Positions 48,007 through 59,756 of a stretch of DNA of 64,000 bases are shown here, piece after piece (position 1 is the stretch's first letter; each line of letters begins with the position of its first letter). The notes under the pieces were generated by a model, which made no database searches, had not been told where the DNA came from, and saw only the letters and a list, made by a program, of their open reading frames with translations. This DNA is from Cephalotrichum gorgonifer (taxonomy: Eukaryota > Ascomycota > Sordariomycetes > Microascales > Microascaceae), in the NCBI GenBank assembly GCA_900312665.1, contig ONZQ02000001.1, positions 1,616,283 to 1,680,282 of the forward strand, read 5' to 3'. Both the position numbers and the translations under genes were made by a program.

Positions 48007-49017
48007 CTGGAGCGCAGCTCCTGCCTCCTTCAGGCCGGCCCGTTATTTGTTAACGCCAAGGGGAGTCGAAAGTGCTGGCCTCGCTGGGTATCTTCTTCGC
48101 TTCGATGGTAGCATAAGCCAGTACGGCAGATGTGGATAGGCGATAAATCAACAAAAGCAGGAACTCGATCGCTGGTCAAGGGAGTGCAGCCGGGAGGACG
48201 AATGACGGAGGTCGAGGTTGTGGCGCGTGCGTACTGTTCCCAGCGGTCTGGTCCGGGAGAGGTCGAAATCTCCGAGGGACGGCGCAAAGAGGCACTCCCG
48301 AGCTATTTACTATCTTTGGCGTAGGGCGATCAGGTTCGAAGGATGACTGTTGGAGTTGGGCGAATACCGGTCGCGACTGCTGTGTGCAACGAAGATGAAG
48401 ATGCTGGATGGCTACTTGGGCGAGTAGGATAATAATCGGACGCGGCGGTTCGGGATTTCGAAGAATATGATGTGGTGTCGCGCGATAGAGTCGTGGAATG
48501 CCGGGAAGGAATGCGCTGCCTGCGTGACTCGGAAAACAAAGGATCGCGATGCCACCCGTTTTGCGCTGGGGGTGGAGTGTAGTCAAAGAATGCTGATAAT
48601 GCGAGGTAATCGCAGCCTTCCAATTTTCCTGCCATACGAGCACTGCTTGGACCAGAGAAAGCCTGATTCTGTACAAGTTACCAAATCAAATCACGTGCTA
48701 CGGACCGAGGGAGACCAGCACGTGGGTAGGTGGGGCACGACTTTGCCTCACCCAGAACACCAGCCACATTTCAAAACCGGAGGACCCCACACTGAGGCTC
48801 AACTCCAGTGACGATGTAAGCAGTACACGTGACTATGCCCTAGGCAGAGGCAGGGCGGGCAGAAAATTTTGTGGCTCTATCGGGCCAAAGCCGGCACACT
48901 TAGACTCCAACCTCGAAGAAGCATCACGACCTCCGCCCAACGACAGCACGAGACGACCACCAGGAACCAACTTCCGAACCTCACATATCGAGTGCCGCGG
49001 AGGATCCCATAGCCAAG
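48007..49017. promoter_or_regulatory. divergent promoter region, MED14 / RPL33
   Basis: No gene seen in this ~1 kb. It has three CACGTG cores: ATCACGTG (48690-48697), CACGTG (48719-48724) and CACGTGAC (48826-48833), the first and last matching the Cbf1 consensus. Cbf1 is known to control ribosomal-protein genes in several ascomycetes, so a role in RPL33 transcription is plausible but inferred. Confidence 0.5.
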
Positions 49018-49833
49018 ATGCCTACGGAAGCCGGTCACAGATGTGAGTTTACTGCCCCGCGATTTCCCGTTCCCGCGATTGTTCGCACCGCATCATGAAC
49101 CCCTCCTGTCGTTGAGGGGCGCGAGTCCAATGGACGCAAGCTGTACGTGATCTTCGTGCTAACCATTGTCAATTGCAGTATACGTCAAGTAAGTCGAGCC
49201 ATTGAAGAAGCTGCGAGAGCCCCATTTTCGAACGAATAATCGCCGACGCGGATATCCCACCCCGCAACCCGCCACATATGTCTAGATCGTGGATCGCGAT
49301 GGAGGATTCGGCTTGCAATTGGGAGTGGAGGAAACGAACGACGATGGGACGCGGAGGCTAACATATGGACTACTTAGGGGTCGTCACCTGAGCTACAAGC
49401 GTAGCAAGCACGCCTTGACCCCCAAGACGAGCTTGATCCAGATCGAGGGCGTCGAGAACACCGAGGCCGCCAAGTAAGTTGCGAAATCGTGGGAGGAGAC
49501 CCTGGGCCCAAATTCTGTTCAGCCACTAACTGAACCGCTCCCCTACAGCTTCTACCTCGGCAAGAAGATCGCCTACATCTACAAGGGCCACACTGAGAAG
49601 CGCGGCACCAAGATCCGGGTCATCTGGGGCAAGGTCTGCAGGCCACATGGTAAGTTTCGGTGGTCTCACTTCCACCTGGGAGCGATAAAAAGGGGGGGCC
49701 ATCCTGCGTTTTGCTAACCACGCGCGATCATCTAGGTAACTCGGGTGTCGTCCGTGCCCAGTTCACCCGCCCTCTCCCCTCGAGGTCCTTCGGCGCTTCC
49801 GTTCGCATCATGCTTTACCCATCCACGATATAA
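49018..49833 (+). CDS. RPL33: 60S ribosomal protein eL33 (L35a/RPL33)
   Basis: Structural protein of the large ribosomal subunit. Five exons: 49018-49042, 49179-49188, 49378-49473, 49549-49649 and 49736-49833 (330 bases, 109 residues, the usual family length). Exon 2 is only 10 bases, flanked by TTGCAG and GTAAGT, and is required to produce HRLYVKG at the N terminus. Later blocks (NTEAANFYLGKKIAYIYKG, IWGKVCRPHGNSGVVRAQF, LPSRSFGASVRIMLYPS) are unmistakable for eL33. Five exons in so short a gene, with an intron soon after the ATG, is common for ribosomal-protein genes. Confidence 0.96.
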
Positions 49834-52800
49834 GAGGTTCTTTCATGGTCGGAGTTGGTAGTGAAGGGTCATGATTTTTCCATGCATTGGTACGGGCAGG
49901 GTGAAAAAGAGGATTTTTTAGCCTTGCTCTAGGCACAACACACAAATTCAACGCCGTCAAAACGAAGAAAAACCCGAAGAGGATGTTGCGATGAGTCCGC
50001 GGTTTGTTTTGTGACAGGGGGTACATCTCTCATCCCGAGATGTGTGTCCCGCTTCTTGCGATTCCCCGGCCTAGATACCAGTGTAGGATCACAACTCGAG
50101 GCAAAGAAAACGGTTCAGCTGAGGGGGGGTGGATGATAATGGTATCACAATATGTGGCTAGGAAAAAAAAAATCAAGAGTTGGTCATGGGCTTTCGCTGC
50201 CTCTTGACATCCCCAAAGGGTTCTGGTCCTCTGACAAACTACCGTTCTCCAAGTTTTACCTCGTAACGGGAGTCTACGGCGGTTCGGCGAGTTGCGGTGT
50301 TTTGATTTCGATCTCCAGAAGTGAAGGTGCAACCGGACGCAAGCAGCTGCGCCACCTACTAACTTGTCTATCTTCCGAAGGATATGAGTGCCACCGCGTC
50401 CTCGTGTAACGATGCTGATCTGTGACAGGGGCGACACGCGTCTCGAGGCGTTCTGGCGGCGGGAGGCGTTCTATCGACGGCGCCTTTCGGCATCCCCGTC
50501 TGCGGGCGCGAGAAACAGACATAATCTCAGTGTGATACGATGAGTTGGGGACCTGAGGCGCCGGTATGTGCATCCAGTTAAAGCCACCGGCGAGTGCCGT
50601 GGGGGTCCTCGGGGTCGGGCCGGACGATAGTATTGAGGTACTACAGGACCCCTGAACCTCACGCCATTGATATATTGGGGTTGGAGGATGAAGGTTAACG
50701 GCATGGAGGCCGGGTCTTGTGTCTGGTAACCGACTCGGTGGCCGACATCTTCCCCGGCCGCGCGACTACCGCCCCTGGGCGCTAGCGGCTGCTTCGGATC
50801 AGATTGGGGGGGCCCGATACAGCAACGCCCGCTATACCCATCTTGAAAGTTTGGTTGGAAGAAGGGAAAACATGGGCGGGTTGGGGGGGGGGGGGGGTAG
50901 TGGGCGCCTTCCTGGGAGTACCTCGAATCACATCTACATGCAGGGCAGGTTGCGGGCGTGAGGGGACGATATACCGAACGCGCGCAGGGTCAAGCTCTAC
51001 CGCACCTTGGAGTAGGACCTGATCGATAGTAAACGGAGGTTGGAAGATAAGAACTTGCGGCGCCCGGGCCTCCCTCCTCGCCCCCCACGTTACGCTCACG
51101 GGGGACATCCATCTGCGCGAGACCGCGCCCGCTTTTCGGGCATGCCCTTAAGACATACTGAGCGGAGTGTTTCACATGTTGATGGATGGATATATGTTGT
51201 TTGCGGGTGTCCCGGGATGAAGATGTCTGACGCGGACGAGTGGCGGGGCCCGAGATACCGACAGTCCCGCCTCCCTCCACGCCAAAACGGGGACGGAGGG
51301 TGTGATTAGGCTGCTCGACGAGTAGGCTTGCTTGCCCTAGGTGCATCCACAGCTGCGGCATCATATCATGAGAGGGATGAGGTGAGTAGTGACCCCACGG
51401 GCGTTGGCGTTTTCGGCCAGAAAAGCCAAGAAAATGATATCGATAAGTTAGGAACTATCCCGAATGGGGGTGGCTTCCCGCTGGTGCGGGACGAATGCTT
51501 GTATTAAGTGAAAGATGCGTAAACCAACGTCGAGCCGTTCCTGCCGCCGATGCATCCGGTCACCACACCGTGGGTGGGCTGAGGGGGGCTGTGCTTGCTT
51601 CTCAGCGGGGCCTCTGCGACCGAATTCCACGCCTCCATCTCTTTGACGCGTAACCTGGTGTGTCGAGTACCGGGGAAGTACGGAGTACAAGAACATAAAC
51701 TGCCGAACTGTCCAGTCGGGTGGGGAAGCTAAATCCATGGGCAGCCGCCGCCGATCGATTCGATCTATGAGCCCACGCCCACATCCCTCCACTGTCCGTG
51801 GGAGCAACTCTGCGTCCCGGGGGGGAGGGGGGGGTTGGAAACGTCGAGATTGTCTCCGATGGCTCCTGTGGAGCGGGTCAGTGCAAGATGTGGACCCGCC
51901 ACCTGCCCACGCAAGCAGCATTTCCAGGTCGTGCTCCATGTCTGTGGGTGGGTGGCGTACCATGTACCACCACCTCCGAGCAACAATGGTCATTCTCCTT
52001 GTAATGGCGATGGCTGATTCTTGAAACATCGGGGTGGGCTCATGTATTCGAAAGTGTGATCTTCGTTCACATCTATTCATAGCAGTACCCCCCTTTTCCT
52101 GCATCGCCCATTTTACAACTAGGAGGCCAAAAAAAAAGCCACATTTTTCTTCTTCTTACCATGACGACCGAAGGTTTGGAAGATAAAGCGATTCCCCGAC
52201 CTGCTTTGCTTCGCCATCCACCCCACCAGCGTTCGTCAGGTCAGAAGCCGGTATCAAGTGGAGATATATAGCCCGGGGTGGCCCCGAATTTTGCAAACTT
52301 GGCTCTATTGCTTATAATAGTGCAAGTATGACGCCCCCAACCCCCCAGCACGACACCTGACTGCCGGCCGGCCGAAAGCCGAAAGTCACTGTTGTAGCTG
52401 GTTGCTGGATGTGCGTCGAAACGTTTTAGCCTAACCCCTGTACTATATGACAAGATATAAGCTTCTTTATTACGTCGTAGGGCAGCATAGATCCAAGGAA
52501 GACTACATTTTCCAGCTTTCTGGTGTTACCTACCCGTGAATATTATCCTCCCTACTCTTCCTGGCTATCGGCGGGATAATCCCTGTTCCCTGTCCCAAAT
52601 ATATATCTGTACCGTGTGGGTCAAAGGTGTAGTGCCAGACTTGGTAGTGTAGGCGTGGGGAATGACCGTACATACATGTCGTCGCTTTCGTCGATGTTTC
52701 CTGTCCAGCGGCTGATACAACTTCGGACTGATGTCAAACCCCGCGAGCTCCTTGCCGCAAGTACGAAGCTTGTTCGTGCCGCTTTACAAAGGAGCTTCAA

Positions 52801-55800
52801 ATACTTTAATCCGTTCAAAGGCCGATACATCCGGTTCAAACCCTAACTAACAGTAGCCTTTAACTGTGCCCGAGCGCGCCAATGGCCCGCCCACCCGTCC
52901 CGTTCTCGATACCAGGCGGGATATAATAGACGAGCTGGCGGACGGCTCGGGTCCAGACATCCATGAACCCTTCCGGGCCGCTCAAGGGGAGACGGGAGCC
53001 TACTCGTGGTCCGCGCAAGCTTTGATAAGCCCCAAAGGATCTCCTTCCTCCCCGCCTTTCGTCCTCCGGCCCCGTCCACCCCGGGCTAAATGTAAAACGT
53101 ACAGGCTATTGAGGTTAAGTGTATCACAGAAAGTGGACTCCCGCTAATATGTACTCGCTTCCTGCACCTCGAATACGAGGTAGGTGGCAAGGTGTGCATA
53201 TGTGTGTGTGTGTGTCCGTGGTGTTGTGTGCCTGCCTCGACTAATACAAGTACTCGGTATTAGCTTTGAGGTATCTTGGGGGTCGTTGGCAAAGCGTCCC
53301 TCGGCAGGTACATACCACTAATAGGTGGTAGGTGGTGTGGGTGGCGCACCAGGTTACATATTACTGGTTGGTCCCTGGGGCTTTTTTTTATTTTTCTTTT
53401 GAGGGCACAAAAATCGGCGAGTAGTCCATATAATACTCTCGCCATGCCTCTGGGCCGGGATGGATGTTGAGGTACTAAAGACTTTATTCGTATTAGAGAC
53501 GCTAACTAGATCATTGCGAGAGCACATGTCCGAGTAACCTGATGGCTGCCTATCGGGGTCGGGGTCAACGTGGGCTGTTCGGGACGCTAGTGCTACCCGC
53601 GATACGAGGTTTCCTCAGCATCAACAATGTAGGCACGACCAAGAGGGAGCGACAGGCAAGCACCGATCAGCGGATGGGTTCCACACCACCACGAAAGAAA
53701 AGGAGAAAGGAGGAAGGAGGAAGGAGGAAGAAAAAAGTTGGACTTGACGCGTGGTGTGTTCTTAAGTTTCGTTGGATAGCATTGGCAGGGACATCAGCTC
53801 TCGCGGTACTGCAAGTGTTGTCGATCAACTGGGCTGAAGAGTACAAAGACGTGGTATGCAGGAGGGGCTAGGTGATTGCCACTGGCAACATACTTCAGGT
53901 ACGTACGCGGCTTTGTACAGAGTAATATAACCCGAAAGAGCTAGTATGACACCACCCAGGCCAACTTGAGACATTGGAGAGGTACACAGGGAAGGCGGCA
54001 CCAGGCCCACAAGGGATCCAAGGTCTGAATTCCCCGCGAGCCGCCTTTTGTCCTGATCGGCGGAACAGGACCCAGGCAATGCAAATCCCCAATTTCACTC
54101 TTACTCGTACTTATCTGCCCACATCACCTCGACGTCATTTATCTAGGACCTACCAGTGATAGCAGGTGTACTTTACGCCTCAGCTAGCATCTCACAACAA
54201 ATAGAAATATGAGTCGGATTTACCAGATGGAGATCTTCACTCTCTGCCATCCTCTGACCCCTTGGTATTTGGACAAGGGAGGCAATCTTTGACTAGTTTA
54301 AGAAAGGCACTCGACGTATCCTCAGGGGTTCGGTCGGTCAGTAGTCGGTGGAACTACGAGTACGTATTGTAGTAGAAAACGCTCCAGACCCCATCGATAC
54401 TAGGGGTATTTCATCACACCGCAAGAACAATTCCACTCATAGGCAAGAGGCACCAGAGGGCCGGTCTGCCCGCCTGTTTTAGTGGCGGGATGATAGCGTT
54501 GTAAGCTGGAAGCGTAAAAAAAAAAAAGGAAAGTTCAGATCTTGGCTACATAGGCTCACGGCTTCCATAACCGTGAGGGGCTGGAGAATACACGTGCCAG
54601 TGGTAATACATGTAAAACTGGTAAGACAATGTGGGTGTGGATATGGGGCTTCAGTGGTTCACGATGCAGTGGTTCAGTGGATGAAGATTGAACTGTGGAG
54701 CTCCCCTGGTATCATACGTATGTCGATGACGATGACGATGTAGAATGCCTAGGAGATGTTAGTAGCGTGGTACTAGCTATTAGATTATGAGAAACATTTT
54801 TCGATAATAAATCCAAAGGATGGATGTGTCTCCAACGTGGTGGTGGTGGTCATTGCATTGACTGGGGTTGAAAGGGAATGCTCTTCAGTACGTATACGGA
54901 TCGAGTCGGGTCGAAGTACTCTCTACATGGCCATCATTGCTCATACCTACCCCTCCATCAGGATGGAAGGTGCGCCTCGTATTCTGCACCTCTCCTACTC
55001 GTCTGAGTACATGATGGGTGACGACTCCGTGTTTTTTTGCCGAAAAGGTCGGATCCGCACAGGTAAACATCAATCGTCCCCGTAGCCAGTAGTTATTTAT
55101 TTCACTGCGCAAACAAGACGTTTTCCTTTCACTGCCTGCCCCGATCTCATCTCTGGTCCTAAGCCTATCCTATATACGACGACCGCGATACCATACGCTC
55201 GGGTTCCAGAAGGTTTTTCCAGCGAGATATCCTAATTACCTTAGGCCCAGCGCTGTTGTCGGCCATTCCCTCCGAACCACCTCGTTGACGGCTTGGCTTG
55301 CCCGAACAGGCTAAGACGACTGAGGAAAAGCGGCTGAGACGGATGCCCGACTTGGCCGTTTCTGGCGAGAAAAAAGGTACGTGCTCGTGTTCGAGACCAT
55401 CCCAAAGGCCCTTTGTGCATCAGCGTCCCACCCAACGTAGTCGTTGCCAGGGCTTCGTCTTGGCACCCTAACCCTCAGAGCGCATTGCACCGCCTGATGA
55501 GATCTAGCTCTGACTGATCACCTACCAGTGTGACTCCTATTAGTACTCGAGCCATACAGCTCCCTCGCAGCGTCCACCAGGCCCAAGAACAAAGCCTGAC
55601 GTTCCTGAAACCCGACCGCAAGGCAACCCCAACCCGTGAAGCATCAGCTCCGTTTGGCATCCGCATTCAGCCGTGAAGAAGACAGCGGCTCCTATCCGCC
55701 TATATTAGTTCACTCGTACACTCCCAGGAATCTTCGATTACTTCCCCGTCCACACGGCTACACTGACGAGCACGAGCACGGTTGTCTGAGCTAAAGCGTG

Positions 55801-57155
55801 ACAAGCGAATCCCGTCATCCTGCGATCTCGGGGTAATTCCTCCAGTCCTCGGCCCTTCAATCCCGCATCCAGCGTCGCCGCAGGACCAAAGCATATGAGA
55901 ACAAGCTCGAGGGACCAAACATACCGGGCCACATTTCCCCTCTGAATCCTTGTCATCATCCCGCTGGACAACGAAACGAGATATTCTTCTTCTCGATCCC
56001 TGCTGAAATACCGTCATCATTGTCCCGAACGGCCGTCTTCTTTAGCAAGGCCTTGGCAACCAGCGATACTACATAAGGTATTGAACAATAACCTCAGAGC
56101 CCACTCCTCTTGTCGTTACGAGTAAGAGGACGGAGTACGATACGAGAATATTCGTACGGAGTAAGTGCTCCCACAAAAGCCGCCACCCTGCTATAATTAC
56201 AAGTATATGCTTGAACATCTATCGGGAGCAGATTGGCTTTGTTAGTGTCGCTTTCAGCCCAGGCACGAAAACAAAGCAGAGGATGAACGACGCTAACCGC
56301 CAGGGCCCGCAGTCAATTGGCGAATTACCCTTGCTAGCCCCCCCACACACATATACAAAGAGGATCAGGCTTGTGAGTACGGAGTACTTGTCCGGGTACG
56401 AGTACTCAGTACACACCCTCCTCCCCAGCCCCGACACCTCCCTCCCAGAGGGTGTCTCTACAACGCTAGTACCAGCTACGTGAAGCCCCAGCCACCGACG
56501 AGACGGGCCCGCCTTGATTCTGCGACAAGTTGCCCCCGCTTGCGACTCAGGTTCGGCCCTGGCTCCACCCCCGCTGATAGCGCTGGCGCGAGTATTACTC
56601 CACGAGTACTCGTACTCGCATGCAGCATTGCATCAGCGCCTGCGTTGAATATTTGTACGGCCCGGTACCTGAGACCAGCAGCGACCCGGCCAACCCGCTG
56701 CAGCAACCACTTTCACGCCTAAACCACCTCACTTCCACACCACTTATCTTGTCCTCCTCGTACGCGCATATCACTTATTTCTTCCCTTCCACACTTTCTC
56801 CTTTTACCGATTCAGCAAACGGTCAACTTGCTTGCCTTGTTTCCTGATACTCTCTTTCCTCTGTACTCGTATGAGTACCTAACGTTCTTGGCACACGCAG
56901 CAGCACCCACTACGCCGTACCTCTCTACTCAAACCGGGGCCTTATCTCGATAATTTCCACTTCCGATCCCTGACAATCCCCAGTCCTCGGGCATCTCCAC
57001 CGCCAGACCCGCTCCAGGATCCCTTGCGCGCTCCGCTTTGGAATCGCCGCGAGGTAATAATCATACTAGTCGAGCTGTTCTGATCCCCTTGTCCTTGGCA
57101 TTTGCCAGGGTAATCAAAGCTCGGCGGGGGCCCTTGTCTCACGTATTTATTCATC
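49834..57155. other. 7.3 kb gene-poor stretch
   Basis: I could not support any gene here. Short frames lack domains and do not join through good splice sites. The longest (51448-52104, minus strand, 218 codons) is an Arg/Pro-rich reading without a recognisable domain. It contains a (TG)n tract near 53197-53215, G runs near 50883-50897, a short hairpin (54555-54577) and a dense set of GAGTACTCG / TACGGAGTA motifs at 56100-56880. The last ~300 bases are pyrimidine-rich and probably the promoter and leader of the DUF2406 gene. Confidence 0.5.
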
Positions 57156-58513
57156 ATGGCGTCCACCAACACGCAAACCCGTCAGCCCATCGCGCCCCGG
57201 CCCCGAAGAGGCACTGGGAGCTTCAGTTTCCATTCCGACAAGTCAAACAAGTCCAACAGGCAGTCAGTGGCCCGGGCATCGGAGACATCGGCAGAGAAGG
57301 AATCGCATCGTCTTCATAGCAAGGCCGACCCGACTATGGCCATGAATGAGGCAGAACCCTGTACGTACTGAGCTCGTCCGCAAACCCGCATCGCGAAAAC
57401 ACTCACTGACGGACCCGACCTTCTTTCTCTCAGCGTACGTGGCAGCGACGGAGCGGTCTATGCTCGCGCCTCTGAGATCCATCCAACACAAGGACATGTT
57501 CGGCAACCCCATTGGTTCGTAATGCTCTCCAGCGGTGTGTTATCGAACCGCACCAAGCGTGCTGACGTCCCTTATCTTCGAATAGCGGAGCCGGACAGGT
57601 CCAATCCTACACGCAGCCGATGGGAGCGGCCCCTCGACACGATCCGCAGCTTCGAGGCGGCGATCGACGGTCCTTCTGGGCGAGGAGCAGCTCCGAGTAC
57701 ACGCCCCGGTTCTGGTACGAACAAGTCCACTTCTTTCCTACGTACCGACGGGGACCGCGCAACTAACTAGGTCCGACAGAGATGGAATGGAACAGAAGGG
57801 GAAGCTACTATGCGTCGAGAACCAATGTCCCCAGCCGACCACCAAGCATATACTCCATGGCCGGGAACATACCGCGATATCCTCAAGATGCTTACTACGG
57901 AAACCGCTCGGCCTCCCAACTCGACCTTAAGTCGTCGCCGGGGGCAAGGGACAGCTATCACGAGATGTCCCAGCAAGGTTCCTACACGCACAACAATGGA
58001 GGAGGCGGGTACGGAGGGTACAATGCTGGAAATGGGGGTTTGTATCCTGGCCGCCAAAACGGCTCGAGGCCACCGCAGAACGCTCAGTACAACCAGAACC
58101 AGAGAGATCCGAATGGCGTCTACCCGATTCAGCATAGGGATCGCTCCTACGAAACAGTGACCTCGGCTGCTAGTGGAAGTGGCTCAGGAGGGGACCAAGG
58201 GAGCTATCGGACGGATCCTAGCAGCAGTGACAACAACTCCCTCAACCGAGCGTCTCCTCCGAAGCCGTCGCCGCCCACGAACGACTACGGTATCGGTTTC
58301 AACGGTGCGGCTACCTACCAACCAGCCGCCTTCTCCGTAGGCGCCGGTGGCAACGCGGCCAGGTCTACGATACAGAAGAAGCCAGTTCCAGGTGCGATGG
58401 CGGGCAATCCGCCCGTACCGCCAAAGAGCCAAGCTCTTGGGTCATCAGCACAAGAGCCGGAGGCTGGGAAGAGGAAGAGTTGGCTTTTCCGACGGTTCAG
58501 CAAAAAGGCATGA
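57156..58513 (+). CDS. DUF2406-domain protein
   Basis: Conserved fungal protein of unknown function. Four exons: 57156-57360, 57434-57514, 57586-57714 and 57780-58513 (1149 bases, 382 residues), frame exact. The family core is assembled across introns 1-3: APLRSIQHKDMFGNPI, then EPDRSNPTRSRWERPLDTIR and SFEAAIDG, a block that identifies DUF2406. The N terminus is Arg/Ser-rich; the C-terminal two thirds is Gly/Asn/Ser/Tyr-rich and likely disordered, ending in a basic KRKSWLFRRFSKK stretch that could bind membranes or nucleic acid. For the exon 3 donor, GTACGA (57715) and GTTCTG (57709) are both in phase; I chose the former, which adds two residues. Confidence 0.85.
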
Positions 58514-59756
58514 GAACGTAACCGAAGGAGCAGTGGTGGTTGTATTGGCGCGCGGGCGCGGTGGAAAGGCCCAGTCACACTCCCTATTCAGGCGATTACC
58601 TCGTTTACATCCCCTTTGTTGATATTGTCTCGTTACGACAACAGTCTTTTCTTTTCTTTTTTCTTTTTTCCCTTTACGACACTCATTTGGTTTGGTTTTG
58701 GCGATACCCCAGTTCCGGCAGCATAATCCTTTCGGGTCCGGATATTCTTTAGCATGATAAGTCGACACGGTTTTCCCGGGCAACACGGGAATCCATTTCT
58801 ATACATGCACTCCGCTTAAGTAGGGAGCTCTCTCGAGCGCGCCATCCGTTGCAGTACCGGTCGCCCAGTTCGTCAAAGGTGCAGACAAGGTGGTTCAGCC
58901 CGTGTCTAGGCTCTGCAATCATGGGGGGAGGCATTTCAGTTTCAGTTTGAAGACGATGCATTCTCTGCATTTGTTCGTCTTGCGTTGTATTACATAGAAT
59001 TCATAAAGGGAGGGGTATGTATCACGGGAAAGAGCGCAATGAGACGGAGATCATATTGCGTTTTCCGCTCCTGCGGCAGAGAGAGACTATGCCATGCGCG
59101 CAATGGCTTTTTGGGGAGGGGACGGGGGATGGTAATGGTTAGGGCGATCTGGGATTATGGGGAAACGAGCAGGAGGGTTATTTGATCAGAGGGTCGGGGA
59201 GCGGGATAGTAGGAGGGTTTTGCTTACAAGCGGTGGGAATCGTTTTGATATTCGGCTGGACAGAGCAGGAGCGAAAATGACTTAATCCATCTCCTACATT
59301 GTTGCCTAATCATGGAAGCGGTCCCGTTATCGTAGTCTGCCTTTCTCCCTTGATGCTACGGCGAGTTGGTCTTGTTTTTTTTTGGTGGTGGCTGTGACTG
59401 CATGACGAGGCGGGTGCGGGTGTAGGTGTAGGAGGGCCTTTCCATGTTATGTCTTTTTCATACATGGCAGGCGTTTGCGGTGCTTCGATTTGAGACGGTT
59501 TGACGAGACCTTGAGGCAGTGAGCCTAGGAGAACAATTATTTACTATCCACCATCATTTTTTTCTACTCAATCTATTCCCAGAGATTCCCCGCCCCCCTT
59601 TTCCTTTTTTACCACCATCGCTGTGGGGGAACAAGAAAGCATGGGGAGCTATAATCATACAGGCTCGTAGAAGCTAAGAAAATCAAAAACGAGGGCGGCA
59701 GGGAGTCTTCCCACGGGTGAGCTGGCTTTCATCCCGCGACCGCTCCCCCCTCTTTT
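58514..59756. other. intergenic between convergent DUF2406 gene and surface-protein gene
   Basis: No gene seen. T-rich tracts (58643-58672, 59369-59381, 59555-59612) probably belong to the two 3' untranslated regions. Confidence 0.5.

Noticed and set aside
51448..52104. 218-codon minus-strand frame in the gene-poor stretch
   Set aside because: Arg/Pro/His-rich with no recognisable motif and no flanking exon. Could be revisited if transcripts exist.
53197..53215. (TG)n tract as a possible regulatory Z-DNA element
   Set aside because: Short simple repeat with no gene nearby; reported only as part of the intergenic description.
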